A DNA stretch of 64,000 nt from Sceloporus undulatus (Eukaryota; Chordata; Lepidosauria; Squamata; Phrynosomatidae). Positions 11,886-23,094 of this stretch are shown piece after piece. Both the position numbers and the translations under genes were made by a program. The first letter of the stretch is position 1, and the number at the start of each line of letters is the position of its first letter. The DNA is taken from assembly GCF_019175285.1 (NCBI RefSeq), contig NC_056525.1:134174836-134238835 (forward strand), written 5' to 3'. The notes below the pieces were generated by a model that searched no databases, was not told the DNA's origin, and saw only the letters and a list, made by a program, of their open reading frames with translations.

Positions 11886-12141
11886 ATATAATAATAAATA
11901 ATAATAATTTGTTTCATTTATATACCGCTATTCCAAAGATCATAGCGGTGAACAGCAAGTAAGCTAATTAGCAAGTAAGCTAATTTGCCCCCAACAGTCT
12001 GGGTACTCATTTTAGCGACCTCGGAAGGATGCAAGCCTGAGTCGAGCTTGGGCCCTTTTGCTGGTCTTGAACTCGCAACCTTTTGGTTTTGAGTGAATGG
12101 CTGCAGTACAGGCATTTAACCACTGCGCCACCAGGGCTCCG
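11886..12141 (-). mobile_element. tRNA-derived SINE (AAT tail), minus strand
   Basis: Read on the minus strand: ggagccctggtggcgcagtg (A box), aaggttgcgagttcaagacc (B box), body with ccgaggtcgctaaaatgagt and cagactgttgggggcaaatt, then an end at ggaatagcggtatataaatg followed by an AAT-rich tail (11888-11910). A diverged sibling lies at 33.0 kb. Confidence 0.85.
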
Positions 12142-12803
12142 TCATATCTTTGGGTCGGTGTCCCTTTTCCATAAGAAACTTCCTAGTGTGTCAAAGACCA
12201 TTGTGATCTCTTTAAAAACACACCTGACTCTAGATATCAAAATATGAAAATATGAAATCGCATATACAGTGTGGATACAGTAGGACATGCTAACAATCCC
12301 TTGATGTAGCACTATAGGTGGGTCACAGGTCTTAAACTGTGGCAACTATTGGCTTAGAAACATTTGAATCTAGTGTTTAATACTGTTATGTTTCAATATG
12401 ATGGTTACCTAATATTCCTTTACTGGGGGAAAAAATGATTCAAGAGCTCTCACTTCAGTAAGAATAGCACTTCAGCAATGAGCATTTTCTTAACTGAAGT
12501 TTTTATTTAGTTTTGGAGTAAATTACTTTTAACTTATAGGGACATAAGCTTGAGTTCCCCTACCACTTGAAGCAGAAGGGAAATCATTGCCAGTAACTAA
12601 TAACTATCATCTCATTTCATCCCATTCTGCTGCCACAGCTTGCCAGCCATCTGCCTCACTTCTGTGATAAAAAACCATTTTCTCAGAACCAAGTATTTAC
12701 CTCAATACTTGGTTCTGAGAACCCCTTAGAGACCTACCCACCCAGGACTCTTCATCATAACGAAGCCAGACTTACCTTGTTAGCAAGAAAGGGAGGTGAC
12801 TCA
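12142..12803. other. No recognised gene; contains a perfect short hairpin
   Basis: Unassigned sequence apart from an 18-bp perfect stem at 12680-12721, listed separately. Confidence 0.55.
12680..12721. repeat. Perfect 18-bp hairpin, 6-nt loop
   Basis: Arms ttctcagaaccaagtatt (12680-12697) and aatacttggttctgagaa (12704-12721) are exact complements with loop tacctc. The stem is shorter than a typical pre-microRNA hairpin. No T-run terminator follows. Confidence 0.85.
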
Positions 12804-13676
12804 GGGGCTGTACAGACAGCCTGGTAAGGTGCAGGTCTGTGCCACCCCTGGAAGTGCTGGATTGGGCCCACTGTAACCAGATGGTCAACCTATGGCCACC
12901 AATCCAGTGTTTTTCCAGGCCAAAGAGAAGTGGCAAAATGTCTTTTCCTTTGGCCCGGAAAAGGGATGCCCTTGTGGCTTCATGCCGCCCGGCACCCCTA
13001 CACTACACAAGAGAAAGGAGCAGCCCCTTTCTCCTCTGGATCATTGGCATGCCAATGATCCACTGCCAGGAAAAAGCTGCCTAGAGCAACTTCTTCTTTG
13101 TGGAGTCATAAGGGCTGCAATGCAACCCTATGACACCGCTTCCTCTACACAATGTGCAGATGCATGTCATCATGCCGGCCCTCATGTGGATGGGAGGCCA
13201 CTATGATGATGGCAGTGGCCCGTTGTAGAGTTCCGGACTGTACGGTTGCTGCATGGTCTGGAACCCTTGAATCAGTGGAGCCACATCGCTTCATGTCCAT
13301 CTGTACCAGGCCTATGCCAGGCATCTGAAGGCCAGTAGCCAGTAAACTCCACTTTTCATAGGCAAGCAGGTTCAGAGGCTGAAGAGGAGGAAGAGCTTCC
13401 TGAAAAAGACTTAGAGCCTGGACAGACAGGCACTTTGTACCAGTCTGGGCCCTTACTAGGGTTGTGCGGAGGGTGAGTATTGACACACTCTGAAACCCTA
13501 CCGGGTGCCCCAGGCATGACCCTTATGGCACCCCTTCTAGGGCGCAAGTAGGAGCCACATTTCGTGGCTTCTATTTGCACCAGGTTGGAGGCATGGCATG
13601 CGGCTGCTGCGTCCCCAACCCAGCACTTCCAGGGACGGCACAGAGCCACCCCTGAACAGGCTGTTTGTACAGCCCC
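12804..13676. mobile_element. 'TACAGAC' family MITE, composite of two partial copies
   Basis: The outer ends are near-perfect inverted repeats: ggggctgtacagacagcc at the left and ggctgtttgtacagcccc at the right. Internally, near 13411, another terminus-like motif (ctggacagacaggcactttg) appears, so the 873 bp is probably two abutting or nested copies. The outer flanks are TCA and ATA and do not match. No transposase frame is present. Confidence 0.75.
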
Positions 13677-13850
13677 ATAGTCCAGGTCCAGATGTTATGC
13701 AATTGTTGTATATGGCTGTTTAAAGTCTTTCACTGGTGTTTGACCACCAAAAAACTTTAGGAACTGTATAGAGAACCATACATATGTCCCATTTTGGAAG
13801 AAAGGTGGAATAAAAATAAAGCAAATAAAATAAATAAAAAACAGCCCATA
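13677..13850 (+). mobile_element. LINE (L2-like) 3' tail
   Basis: The motif cccattttggaagaaaggtg then gaataaaaataaagcaaata ends in an A/T-rich tail, like the L2-type terminus at 5.7 kb. Only the extreme 3' part is recognisable. Confidence 0.5.
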
Positions 13851-16800
13851 CAGTAAGAATGAGTTTGTAGAGAACTTTCTTAGTACAAATTTCTGATGGG
13901 TAATGTCAACAGGTTTGATAAGAAAGAATAAACAAGCATTTCTGATTATTTTTCTTCAGTATTGACTATAAATATAGGAGAGCTGAATCCTGTGGAGAAA
14001 ACTGATATGTTGGACTCCCATACTGAAACATCAGGTGTTAAAAATAATGAGAGAGGGGGCTCAATTCTAGTGCAAGAACTCAGAAAACAATCTACTTTGC
14101 AAAAGTAAGAATTAAAAGAAGAGGACTGGAAAACAGCCTTGAAGCCTATTAAAGATAAGCCTGAGAAGCTAAACAGTTTTAGAGGTGGGAGAAACCAGCA
14201 AGCATGGTTCATGGAGAGAAAACCTTGAATAAAACTCTGCAGGAGCTTGCTATATTGGTGGAGAATGCAGATGGAGAATGCAGAGAACATAGAGAAAAAG
14301 AGGACTGTGTACATACATGGAATCAAAAGAATGAGCAGAAGGTACAAATATGATAGGCTTCTTGGTTGGTGGACCTTTTCCTTACCTGAATTTTCAGTCC
14401 TCTGATATTGAACAATGTGTATTGTATTATGGCACTTAGAACCAGAGAAGAGTCTAAAATGATGTATGTGTAACTTTGAACATTATGTAGTTAAGAAAAA
14501 TATTTTGAAAGCAACACAGGATATTTGTAGTATGCAATATAATGGATCTACAGTGTATTTCTACCAAGATTTGAATAAAAGGAGTACATTTCATCCAATT
14601 ACAGAAAAATTAAGAGAAGCAAAAATTTCTTACGGATGGGGCTTCCCCCTCTAAATTAATTGTACAATATGAAAATAAAACATATGCAGCAAACAAAAAA
14701 TAGATGCTGCTAAAATGCTGGAAACACTGGAGATACATCCTCCATGGTCTCCAAAGTACTTAGAAGAGGAAAGAAATAAAGAAATAACAAATAAAGATAA
14801 TATGTCTAATTCCATACTTCTACATACCTAAAATTTTCTTTGTATTGCCACTTTATCCATTTTTTAAAAATATATATATTTATTTAATCCCCTTAAATAT
14901 TTTCTATCTCTCAGTTCAAGCCAATTATAGCTTCACTGCCCCATTCCTTTTGTAAACAATTTATCAGGGATTCTCATTCTAACTGGAATTTTCCCCACGA
15001 TTTATCTTTTAGCATTGGGTCAGTTTATCTATTTCCATATAGTCATACTATTTTGATAACCATCCCTTTGTATTCAGGCATTTATTCTTTTTTTCATTTA
15101 TTTGCATCTAAACCTTGAGTGGCCATTGTTATATAAAATATAAGTTTCTTGTGATTTCTTTCTAAATTTCTTTTTGAAAACTTTGGATCAAAGTTCTCTC
15201 TAATATTTAAGATTCTGGTAACCAAGCTATGAACTTGCTTCCAGTCTTGTTTAGCCCACTGAAAAGATCACAGAAATGGTAGAAGGTGCCTACATTACGT
15301 TTCCAACATTTGTTTTTAGCATTTTTCTATAGCCGGGAATGGCGGCTTTTGGATCACCTCAGATTATTTCCGTGTGGCTTTAGATAACTTTCTCTAGCCT
15401 ACACTGTGGTCTGGTATCAGATACCTGACGAACCCTACCAATCCCTCCTTCACCAGAGGGTACGTTGGCACCAGGACTTGATGACTATCTCTTGGGATTC
15501 CCGCATGGGGCAGCTACTTAATCTAGAGCAAACCGACTAAGCAATCCAGTGCAGAGCCATCTTAACTGGAAATTAAGATATACAAAACAATGATCAAGAT
15601 TGGAGAATTGCATGGGAGGCTTCAGGGAATTTTTTTCCAGTGATGGAAGAAATATCTCCGGCAGATGTGTGGAGGCACAAAAATAACAGTTCTCAAAGTG
15701 GTACCTTTCACTCAGAGGTTCATAAATCCACTTCTAGAAGAGACATGTTTTTAATAACAGAAAGCTGGAGTATGAAAATAAAAGATATGGAAATACTTCA
15801 GAGAATTATCACTGATCATAATCCAGTAATGATGTCTTTGAAAAAAGGAGAAAAGCTGGAACTTAATGAAGCCATTCTTAAAGATGAAGATCTAGTGAAG
15901 AAAATACAATCAGACTTTACGTCAAACAGAACCAAATATCAGATGTTTCAATGAAGATGATATGGGATGCGAGCAAAGCAGTTATCAGAGGCTTGGATAC
16001 ATTTGAGATGTTTATGTAATGAAAATATGATTTGCACACTCATAAAGAATTAAATGGGGTCGTATTAGTTAAAGATTCAATTAATTGAAAGCTGGTGGTG
16101 TGTAGAAAAAGCATTGTAACAAAGGTAACAAATTTAGAAACTCATATAATTTAATGGATATAATAGATGTAATACATATGGAAAGTTTATATAATAGTGA
16201 AACTATAATAATGTGGAGAATAACAATGAAAATATGAAAGAAGTTAGACATTTTAATAGGGAAGCTAATAATGTAAATTAAGCAACTGCAAAGTTAAGTA
16301 GAAGTTATATGAGTTATAATAGTAGAATGAAATTGTTAGTTTTTTAAAGGAATAATGAAATTTTGACACACGTAGATGATTTTTAGACTGTGATATTTGA
16401 AATAAAAATTATTTTAAAAAATAAATATATGTAAATTAGTAGGTATGAAGAATCTACAAAGTAATGTAGAAAAATGAACAGATTCATGGTGAAATGCCAG
16501 AGTTACAATAATTCCAAACCCTGGAAAAGATAGTACAGAAGTAAAATTATATCATCCAGTCTCCCTATTGAATCAAGTCCAAATGCTATTCAGTGCATCA
16601 TTAGCAGGACAACTAAATAATATTATTCTGATTACATACATCCGGACCATGATTAGACAAATGCTTAATATTGTGGCACATAGCAAGCTTCACAGATAAC
16701 TGTTTGGCATATGTACCATAGATACCTACAAGGCTTTCAATTGTATTGAGTGGCCCTTTTTTTTTTTAGAGTTGTTGAGAAATACAACACAGATGACATT

Positions 16801-17039
16801 TTTAAAAAATCTATACAGAAGTTATATCATATTTCAACTTCTGTGAAAGTTAACAACCGTGATTCTTCAGTTTGTTCATTATCTCAAAGTATAGAACTAG
16901 ACATAATAAACATCTTACTAATGTGTATGCAGATGATATGGCATTACCTTTACCTAACATTAATGAAGGTTTTGCAACAGTATTTGAGGATATTAGTTAC
17001 TATGGTAAATTAGCAGGATTAGTTATAAACACTAATAAG

Positions 17040-17654
17040 ACTGAGTCCTGCGGACTTGCCATTCACAGATTTCAGCATCCGCAGGTGACAAGCCCGTGGG
17101 GGGGACACCAGAGGAGGAGGAGGAGGGAGGAGGAGGAGGCAGCAGCGGTACCAGCAGAGGGGAAGAAGGAGGAGGAGGAAGAGTGTTGGCAGTGGGAAGA
17201 GGAGAAGGAGGAAGAAGAGGAGCAGCGAGGAAGAAAAGAGAGGAGAAAGCGCAGCAGTGGCAGCAGTGGGGGGAATAGGAAGAGGAAGAAAAGGAGGAGG
17301 GAGGGAGGGAAGAAGAAGAGGAGGAGGAGGAGGAGGAGGAGGAGGAGATGACAGCAGTGACAGGGGTAAGAGGAGGAGGAAGAAGTAGGAGGAGGAGGAA
17401 GGAAGAGGAGGAAGAGCAGACGTGGTGGGGGGAGTGTAAGAGAAAGAGGAGAGAGGTAGAGCCAGAGGAGGAGGAAGGGAGGCAGCCACTCACCATGGCA
17501 AGGCAGGCTTGCGGGGGGGGGGGGGCAGCAAAATCCCACTGTCTCCAATGGTGGCCGCACCACCATTGAAGACAATGGGAGTTGAGCATCCGTGGATTTT
17601 GGTATTCAGGGGGCAATCCAGAATATATCCCCCGCAGATACCAAGGGCCCACTG
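17040..17654. mobile_element. Tigger-like element with a long purine-rich core, inserted in L1
   Basis: The right end, gataccaagggcccactg followed by TA, is a classic Tigger-type terminus, and subterminal gttgagcatccgtggatttt matches other copies here. The left end (actgagtcctgcggacttgc) is only partly complementary. The core (about 17107-17484) is expanded GGA/GAA purine repeat. It follows directly on the L1 codons for NTNKTE. Confidence 0.7.
17107..17484. repeat. (GGA/GAA)n polypurine tract
   Basis: About 380 bp are overwhelmingly purine on the plus strand, giving Glu/Gly/Arg-rich frames on plus and Ser/Leu/Pro-rich frames on minus. These frames (up to about 206 codons) are repeat artefacts, not genes. 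Confidence 0.93.
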
Positions 17655-17835
17655 TAAATGTTAGCCTGCTAATACAGAGAGTAATTAATCAGACTTTTCA
17701 AATTAAAAAACAATTAAAATATGTTAAGTATTTGAGAGTTCAAATATGTCTCTTCTTAATTATCATACCCTCTAAATATAAGGTGATTTACCCTCTAAAT
17801 ATAATATGATAAGAAGATTAAACATGATATATGAC

Positions 17836-18050
17836 AGCCAATGTAGAGTAGTGGTTTTTGATGACTGAAGACCAGGGTTGGAATCCTGGCTTGGCCACCA
17901 TGCAAGCCCACTAGGTGACCTTGGGCTAGTCACACTCTCTCAGCCTCAGAGGATGGCAGTGGTAAACTCACTCTGAAGAAACTTGCCAAGAGGACCCCAC
18001 GATACAGTAGGTTTACCTTAGGGCCTCCATAAGCAATTAAAGCACTTTCA

Positions 18051-18095
<45 letters not shown>

Positions 18096-18096
18096 G
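17836..18096 (+). mobile_element. tRNA-derived SINE with (GATA)n tail, inserted in L1
   Basis: Well-preserved copy: A-box region agccaatgtagagtagtggt, B box gaccagggttggaatcctgg, body accttgggctagtcacactc and cagcctcagaggatggcagt, then a GATA microsatellite at 18050-18096 in place of the usual CAA tail. L1 ORF2 sequence resumes after it. Confidence 0.88.
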
Positions 18097-18984
18097 ATAG
18101 GTCATGTCACTAAACAACTGGCAAACAACTGATATTTTTATTTAATATAAATTTATTTAAGGGTATGAATGAGTGTAGTGTATACTAAAGTGCAACATGG
18201 AGATTGGGGTGTCCCTAATCTGTAGGTTTATTTTGATATCTTTCAATTAAAATATTTTATGTAATTATATCATATTATATCATGTTGGGAAATTGCAGAT
18301 GGCCATGGGTCCAACTAGAATTTCCTTACAAACAGAAAATTGAACTGGTGCAATTGGTTTTATCTAGAACATCAAAGAAATCTGTGGAATCCATACTGAA
18401 TCCTTCTACTAGGACATCACTGAATGCTTAGAAGAGACGGCAGTGTAAGATCATCACCAGTTATAAATCCATGGACACCAATAAGATGCCTGCCATCAAT
18501 TTATGTTATACAATCAGTTAACTGGGCAATTTGGAGAGAGTCTAATCTGTACAAATTCAAGGATTTTTTATCAAGGGACGAAACTTTTGAACAGATGGAA
18601 CAACTTTTGCACCCACACAGGATTAATTGGTTTAAATATCCTCAAATTAAAAGCTTGGTAGAGCTGCTACAAATAAGACAGATAGCTATTAAAAATCGAC
18701 AGATTTTGATCAATTGGCTCTGCATATGGTTGTCAATTCCAAGGGAAGAGTATCCAGATTGTATGACCTTCTCAATAAAATAACAGCTAACACATAAGGA
18801 CTTAAAATGAGCTGGGACTCAGAATTGCAGCAAACCATTCCAAACACAACAACATGGGCCAAAATTTGATCTCAAAAGCTATTTTGATTGGGTTCAGCCA
18901 TATTCAGGAAAATTCATTAAAATTATTACCCAAATGGTATAGAACATCACTCAAAATCTTCGGAATTAAAGGTGCAGGATCAGG

Positions 18985-20284
18985 ACTTTGCTAGAGTGGA
19001 TGCGTTTGCAGGGATTCATTGGCATCTAAAACTTAATATGGCTAAGACAGAGCTACTCATTTTTTCTCCAAAACATACTTTACAATATACATTCTCTATC
19101 GTGGTTAATCATTTTTCCATTCAGCCTGTAAAAGCACATAGGCTTTGCTTTATTTTTTATTTTTCTTTGTCCTTTGCTCCCCAGATTCAGGCTTTAGCTA
19201 AGTCATGCCAATTTTTTCTTTGTAATACACTCATCCCTCCATATTTGCGGATTTGATTATTCATGGATTTGATTAATATGTTCTCTCTAGGAATATCTAG
19301 GCCCTCCAATGCCATGGTCAACTTTAACTAAAAGTTGCACTGAAAGACCTAGAGATCCCTAGAGAGATTATTCTGCTAGGCATTTATAGCTCCTCCAGTG
19401 CAGTTCTATGATCAGTGTGTCTGATGGACATCAGCCACAGAATTGCACTGGAGGACCTAGAGATTCCTAGAGAAGTGTCTTCTCAGGTAAAAACATGGTG
19501 TTTTTGTTATTTGTGGTTTTTTCATATTCACAGTGGTCTTGTGCCCCTAACCACATTGAATATGGGGGGACAAGTGTATTTCAAAAATATAACCTTTTTC
19601 ATCAACTTCTGCTAAGATCTTCGTTCATGCCCTGGTTATCTCCTACCCTGATTATTGCAATCTTCTTCTGATGGGGATCCCATTGTCCCACCTTAGCTCT
19701 CTGCTTTCCATTCAACATTCTGCTGCTAAGATTATCTTTTTGGCTCACCACTTTGATCATGTTACCCTGCTTCTGGCATCTCTTACTGGCTACCCATTCC
19801 TTTTAGGATTCGGTATAACCTTCTCCTCTTAACGTTTAAACATTTACACAACCCACCGACTCCCTTATCTTTTGGCTCTTATTTCATCTTATCATCCTGT
19901 TTAAGAGCCACAGTTCAAGAGCTCAGGGCTTCTTACCGAGCGTAGGGTTTCCTCTTCCTTGGCTCGGGTTCATCCTTTTTCACTTGCTGCACCGTACCGT
20001 TCTCCTAGAACCATCTTCCTAAATATCAGCAAACTATCTCTTCTCTTGCTAGATTTAAATCTAATTTAAAACTTCCTTGTTTTCTGAAACAATTGGAACT
20101 TAATTTTGCATTATGTGTATTATCTGTTTTTACAGTTTTGTATTTTAATTGAATAATTTGCTTAATTATTGTATAATTTTATATTTTATGATTTTTACAT
20201 TGTACACCATTGCCAGGTCTTAATGTTGAATTGATGATGTCTGTAAAGTGCCATGTAAGTTTATGGTGCTATATAAATAAACAC

Positions 20285-20328
<44 letters not shown>

Positions 20329-20330
20329 GC
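18985..20330 (+). mobile_element. L2-type LINE, ORF2 3' half and tail
   Basis: The translation LKLNMAKTELLIFSPKH is the L2/CR1-clade RT motif after the catalytic box. After an inserted MITE, SYPDYCNLLLMGIPLSHLS and IQHSAAKIIFLAHHFDHV follow, typical of L2 ORF2 (DYCN ... QNAAAR). The 3' end is tttatggtgctatataaata then (TAA)n at 20284-20327. Frameshifts break the C-terminus. The 5' end is truncated against the preceding L1. Confidence 0.88.
19228..19576. mobile_element. Tigger-like MITE (about 350 bp) inside L2, TA duplication
   Basis: The left end cactcatccctccatatttg and right end aatatggggggacaagtg are inverted repeats, flanked by TA on both sides (19226-19227 and 19577-19578). The interior carries repeated ctagagattcctagag and tccagtgcagttctatg motifs. 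A copy of the same family lies at 26096-26440. Confidence 0.85.
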
Positions 20331-20690
20331 CCCAGAGGAAGATTAAAAGCCTTCCTTCCATCTTAACTATTACCACCCTGGCCTTGGAGGGAGATGAAAA
20401 GAGGCAGGCACAGCTCCACTATGCCTAGCCCCATAGAGAAGGTTAAAGGGCCCCCATCTTAACTGCTATCAACCTGGCCTTGGAGGGAGAGAAGAACCAG
20501 AAGTATCTTATCTACTGGACTTAAGTCCCTTCCCAACTACTAGTCCCTTCTCCTTTTGTGTCATGTCTTTTTAGATTGTAAACCTGAGGGCAGGGAACTA
20601 TCAAACTAAAAATCTGTAAGCTGCTCTGAGAGCCTTTGTGGCTGAACCACATGGTATAAATATTCTAAATAAATATATATTTGCTTTGAG
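20331..20690 (+). mobile_element. LINE 3' UTR fragment (pair with 36290-36550)
   Basis: It shares with the 36.3-kb copy the long block cttctccttttgtgtcatgt, ctttttagattgtaaacctg, agggcagggaactatcaaac and a terminus with ggtataaatattctaaataa. This is the signature of a squamate LINE 3' UTR, probably L2 or CR1-like. A duplicated ctggccttggagggagag block (about 20378 and 20471) lies just upstream. Confidence 0.6.
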
Positions 20691-20699
20691 GTTTCTATT

Positions 20700-21300
20700 G
20701 CTCCTGAGGACTCGTGCAGCTGCAGATAAGTCTATATAGGGGCCATCAAATGCAGTGTTCAAACACGAATCAAGAAACACAAGAGACATGGCAGACTGAG
20801 TCAGCCAGAAAAATCAGCAGAAGCAGAACACATTATAAACCTTTCTGGGCATGAAATGCTGTTTGAAAACACTGACATTCTGGACCATGCCAACAACTAT
20901 CAGGTCAGAATGCACAGGGAAGTCACTGAGATCCATAAAGACCTGGACAACTTCAATAGGAAAGAAGAAACCCTTAAAGTAAACAAAGTTTGGCTACCAG
21001 TCCTGAAAAACACAAAAATCAAGACCCAGTCAATGCAAATGAAAACCACCCAGCAAACAATGAATCATTAATTAAATAGACACCCTGAGGTCTCGCCATT
21101 CAACAGCAGAATAATACACAGATTAATATGTAAATTGCTTCCTCTCAACCAATAGTATACTGTATATACCCCACTCTCGTTCATGCCAACATTCTCTGGA
21201 GATGCCAGCCACAGCTACCAGTAAAACGTCAGGAATAAACTCTTTTAGAACATGGCCTCGTAGCCCCCCCCCAAAAAAAAACACAAAAAACTATGGATGC
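20700..21300 (+). mobile_element. Penelope-like retroelement 3' end (GIY-YIG region)
   Basis: The translation KSAEAEHIINLSGHEMLFEN, then HREVTEIHKDLDNFNRKEE and KVNKVWLPVL, corresponds to the C-terminal GIY-YIG endonuclease part of Penelope-like elements (AEH ... GH ... F ... REA.EI ... NFNR..G ... W.P.L). It is followed by the family's terminal segment, including agatgccagccacagctacc and acgtcaggaataaactcttt. It is a 5'-truncated fossil. A short inverted piece of the same terminus lies at 27.7 kb. Confidence 0.82.
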
Positions 21301-21349
21301 TAACTGTGAAAGCCTTTGACTTCACACTTGGATTGGTTTATAACTCTGT

Positions 21350-21640
21350 TGGATCCTGGTGTTAATTACTAGAATTACAGAGTTGGAGAGAAAAAAAACC
21401 AGGGCCATCCAGTCTAACCCCATTCTGCCATGCAGGAATATATTCAAAGCACTCCCCAAAAGATGACCATCCAATTTCTGTTTAAAAACCTCCAAGGAAG
21501 GAGACTCCACCACAGTCCAAGGGAGTATGTTCCATTCACTTTTGTCAGTCCAGACTCTGCTCCATTCTGACAAGACGTCTTGACTCTTTGGTAATGAACA
21601 TGGCTTCCCTCAACCAAGGCACACATCCCAGACTCTGACT
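21350..21640 (-). mobile_element. CR1-type LINE 3' fragment
   Basis: The plus strand reads ccagggccatccagtctaac, ccattctgccatgcaggaat, aaacctccaaggaaggagac, ccaccacagtccaagggagt, the antisense of the squamate CR1 3' end (complement of CTGGATGGCC, TGGTGGAGTCTCCTTCCTTGG). It begins near the 3' tail and is truncated. Confidence 0.82.
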
Positions 21641-22445
21641 GCCTTGTCTCCACTGTTTGTAAGAACCAGAGCAGGATATTTGGGAACCAGCTAGTTCTGG
21701 AGAGATGAGGGCCCTCCCTGGACAGGAGGAACAGCTCAGATCATTGCTTCTAATGAACCTCGGATTCTCACTGAGCCAAATGGAAGTGCCAACCTTGACT
21801 CATAGGATTCCTATAGATGTGTCCAACAAGACATGAGGCCTTGTGCACCTTTTAGAAAAAGCCCAGCTTGTTCCCCTCAGAGCAGAAAGGTTTTTTCATC
21901 CCTTCTTACCAGAGTAAGATCAAGTTCTCATTTACTAACTGTGCATTTGCTCAAAGATATTTTCATAGGAGCTTATTTCTCTTCGTGACATATTAATATT
22001 ATGGGAGCAGTCATTTTGCATAAATATGTAGAGTGTCTTGTAAGGATATTATACAAGTTAATTATTAGTTGTCTCCATGCTAATTGTTCAGAGAAAATGT
22101 TTAATTGTATGTTAAATGGATCCAGTGTGGTTTTCATTTCATGTAATATTAGCACACTTTTATTATCTAACTCCCCCAATTTTAGTTACATCAAATAGAT
22201 GGATGAGTGGGAGCTTCACTCTACTTACCCAGACATCAGAAGAAAAACTGGAAGCTTCAAGCAAATTGCTTTGTGTTTATTGGACTATGGTTTTGATTGC
22301 TGTGATGAGGAAATCTCTTTCAAAGTTGATATTAATGGAACACTAAACCTAACTATTAGTATTTTCTTCCTATTTTATTATTACTTGGTAGAATTATAAA
22401 GGTGGACTTCAAATTTCTATGGCTTTAAATTTCCATTTCTAGACT
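21641..22445. other. No recognised gene
   Basis: No recognisable exon or repeat. The longest frames are under 80 codons and unremarkable. Confidence 0.5.
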
Positions 22446-22985
22446 TCCACTGAAGGGACAGCCAGTGTATCACAGTGGCTAAAGTGCTGGATTAGGCCTT
22501 GGGAATGGAAAAGGGAAAGGTTTTCCTTTAATAAGATTGTCTAGTCATGACCAACTGTAGGGGTCAGTGCTCATCTCCATTACCAAGCCAAATAGCCAGC
22601 GTTGTCGAAGACAACTCTGTGATCATGTGGCCAGCATGACTGCACAGAACGCTGTTAACTTCCTGCCAAAGTGGTACCTATTTATCTATTCACACTTTTA
22701 CATGCTTTCGAACTGCTAGGTTGGCAAAAGCTGGAACTAGTGATGGGAGCTCACTCAGTCATGCAGTGCTTGGGCCTCGAACTGCCGAACTGCTGATCTT
22801 GCAATTGTCAACATCTTAACTGCTGAGCCCCAGGAAACCTAGATTCAAATCTTCTAGGCCATAAAGTTCACTGGGTGACCTAATTATCTTGCATGATTTC
22901 TCCCAGAATAAAATGGGGCCATGCAGAGGGAGCATATATACTACTTTGAGCTAAGGAATACAAATTTGTAATTAAATTAATTAAA
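22446..22985 (+). mobile_element. tRNA-derived SINE split by a second SINE
   Basis: The A-box part (gacagccagtgtatcacagt, ggctaaagtgctggattagg) lies at 22458-22500. The B-box part (aacctagattcaaatcttct, agttcactgggtgacctaat) resumes at 22840. It ends with a LINE-like tail (gagcatatatactactttga). The intervening 22505-22836 is a SINE in the opposite orientation. Confidence 0.75.
22505..22836 (-). mobile_element. tRNA-derived SINE ((ACCTTT)n family) inside another SINE
   Basis: It matches the 9.0-kb copy: aaagggaaaggttttccttt, gatcatgtggccagcatgac, ggtacctatttatctattca, tttcgaactgctaggttggc, ending with the inverted tRNA-like head (catcttaactgctgagcccc). Confidence 0.82.
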
Positions 22986-23094
22986 CTATGCCTCCTGACT
23001 ATGGCTGCCTTCCAAGTGCTATCTTGTAATGCATATAAGGTACAAAGGGGGAGTAAAGTTTCATACTGATCCTGAACTGCCCACCAGTTAGCTT

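Larger units (their letters stand above)
13930..18975 (+). mobile_element. Decayed near full-length L1 LINE (ORF1 and ORF2 remnants)
   Basis: An ORF1-like C-terminus is visible (ITEKLREAKISYGWGFPL, about 14596-14654). The ORF2 endonuclease end is at 15640-15954 (ADVWRHKN, FHSEVHKS, LITESW, ITDHNPVMMSLKK). RT pieces follow at 16500-17040, including YADDMALPLPNI and KLAGLVINTNKTE. Further ORF2 C-terminal pieces are NQTFQIKKQLKYVKYLRV (about 17700), HGDWGVPNL (about 18200), INPWTPIRCLPSIYVIQSVN and KFKDFLSRDETF (18430-18780). Many stops and frameshifts are present. It is interrupted by a Tigger-like element (17040-17654) and a SINE (17836-18096). The part from 14820 to 15600 is not clearly L1 and could include another unrecognised insertion. 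Confidence 0.85.

Noticed and set aside
12680-12721. A microRNA precursor or intrinsic terminator
   Set aside because: The stem is too short for a typical precursor, and no T-run follows; the host is a vertebrate, so a bacterial-type terminator is not expected.
17019-17652. Ser/Leu/Pro-rich frames of 156-206 codons on the minus strand
   Set aside because: They run through a GGA/TCC simple repeat inside a transposon; length comes from the lack of stop codons in the repeat.
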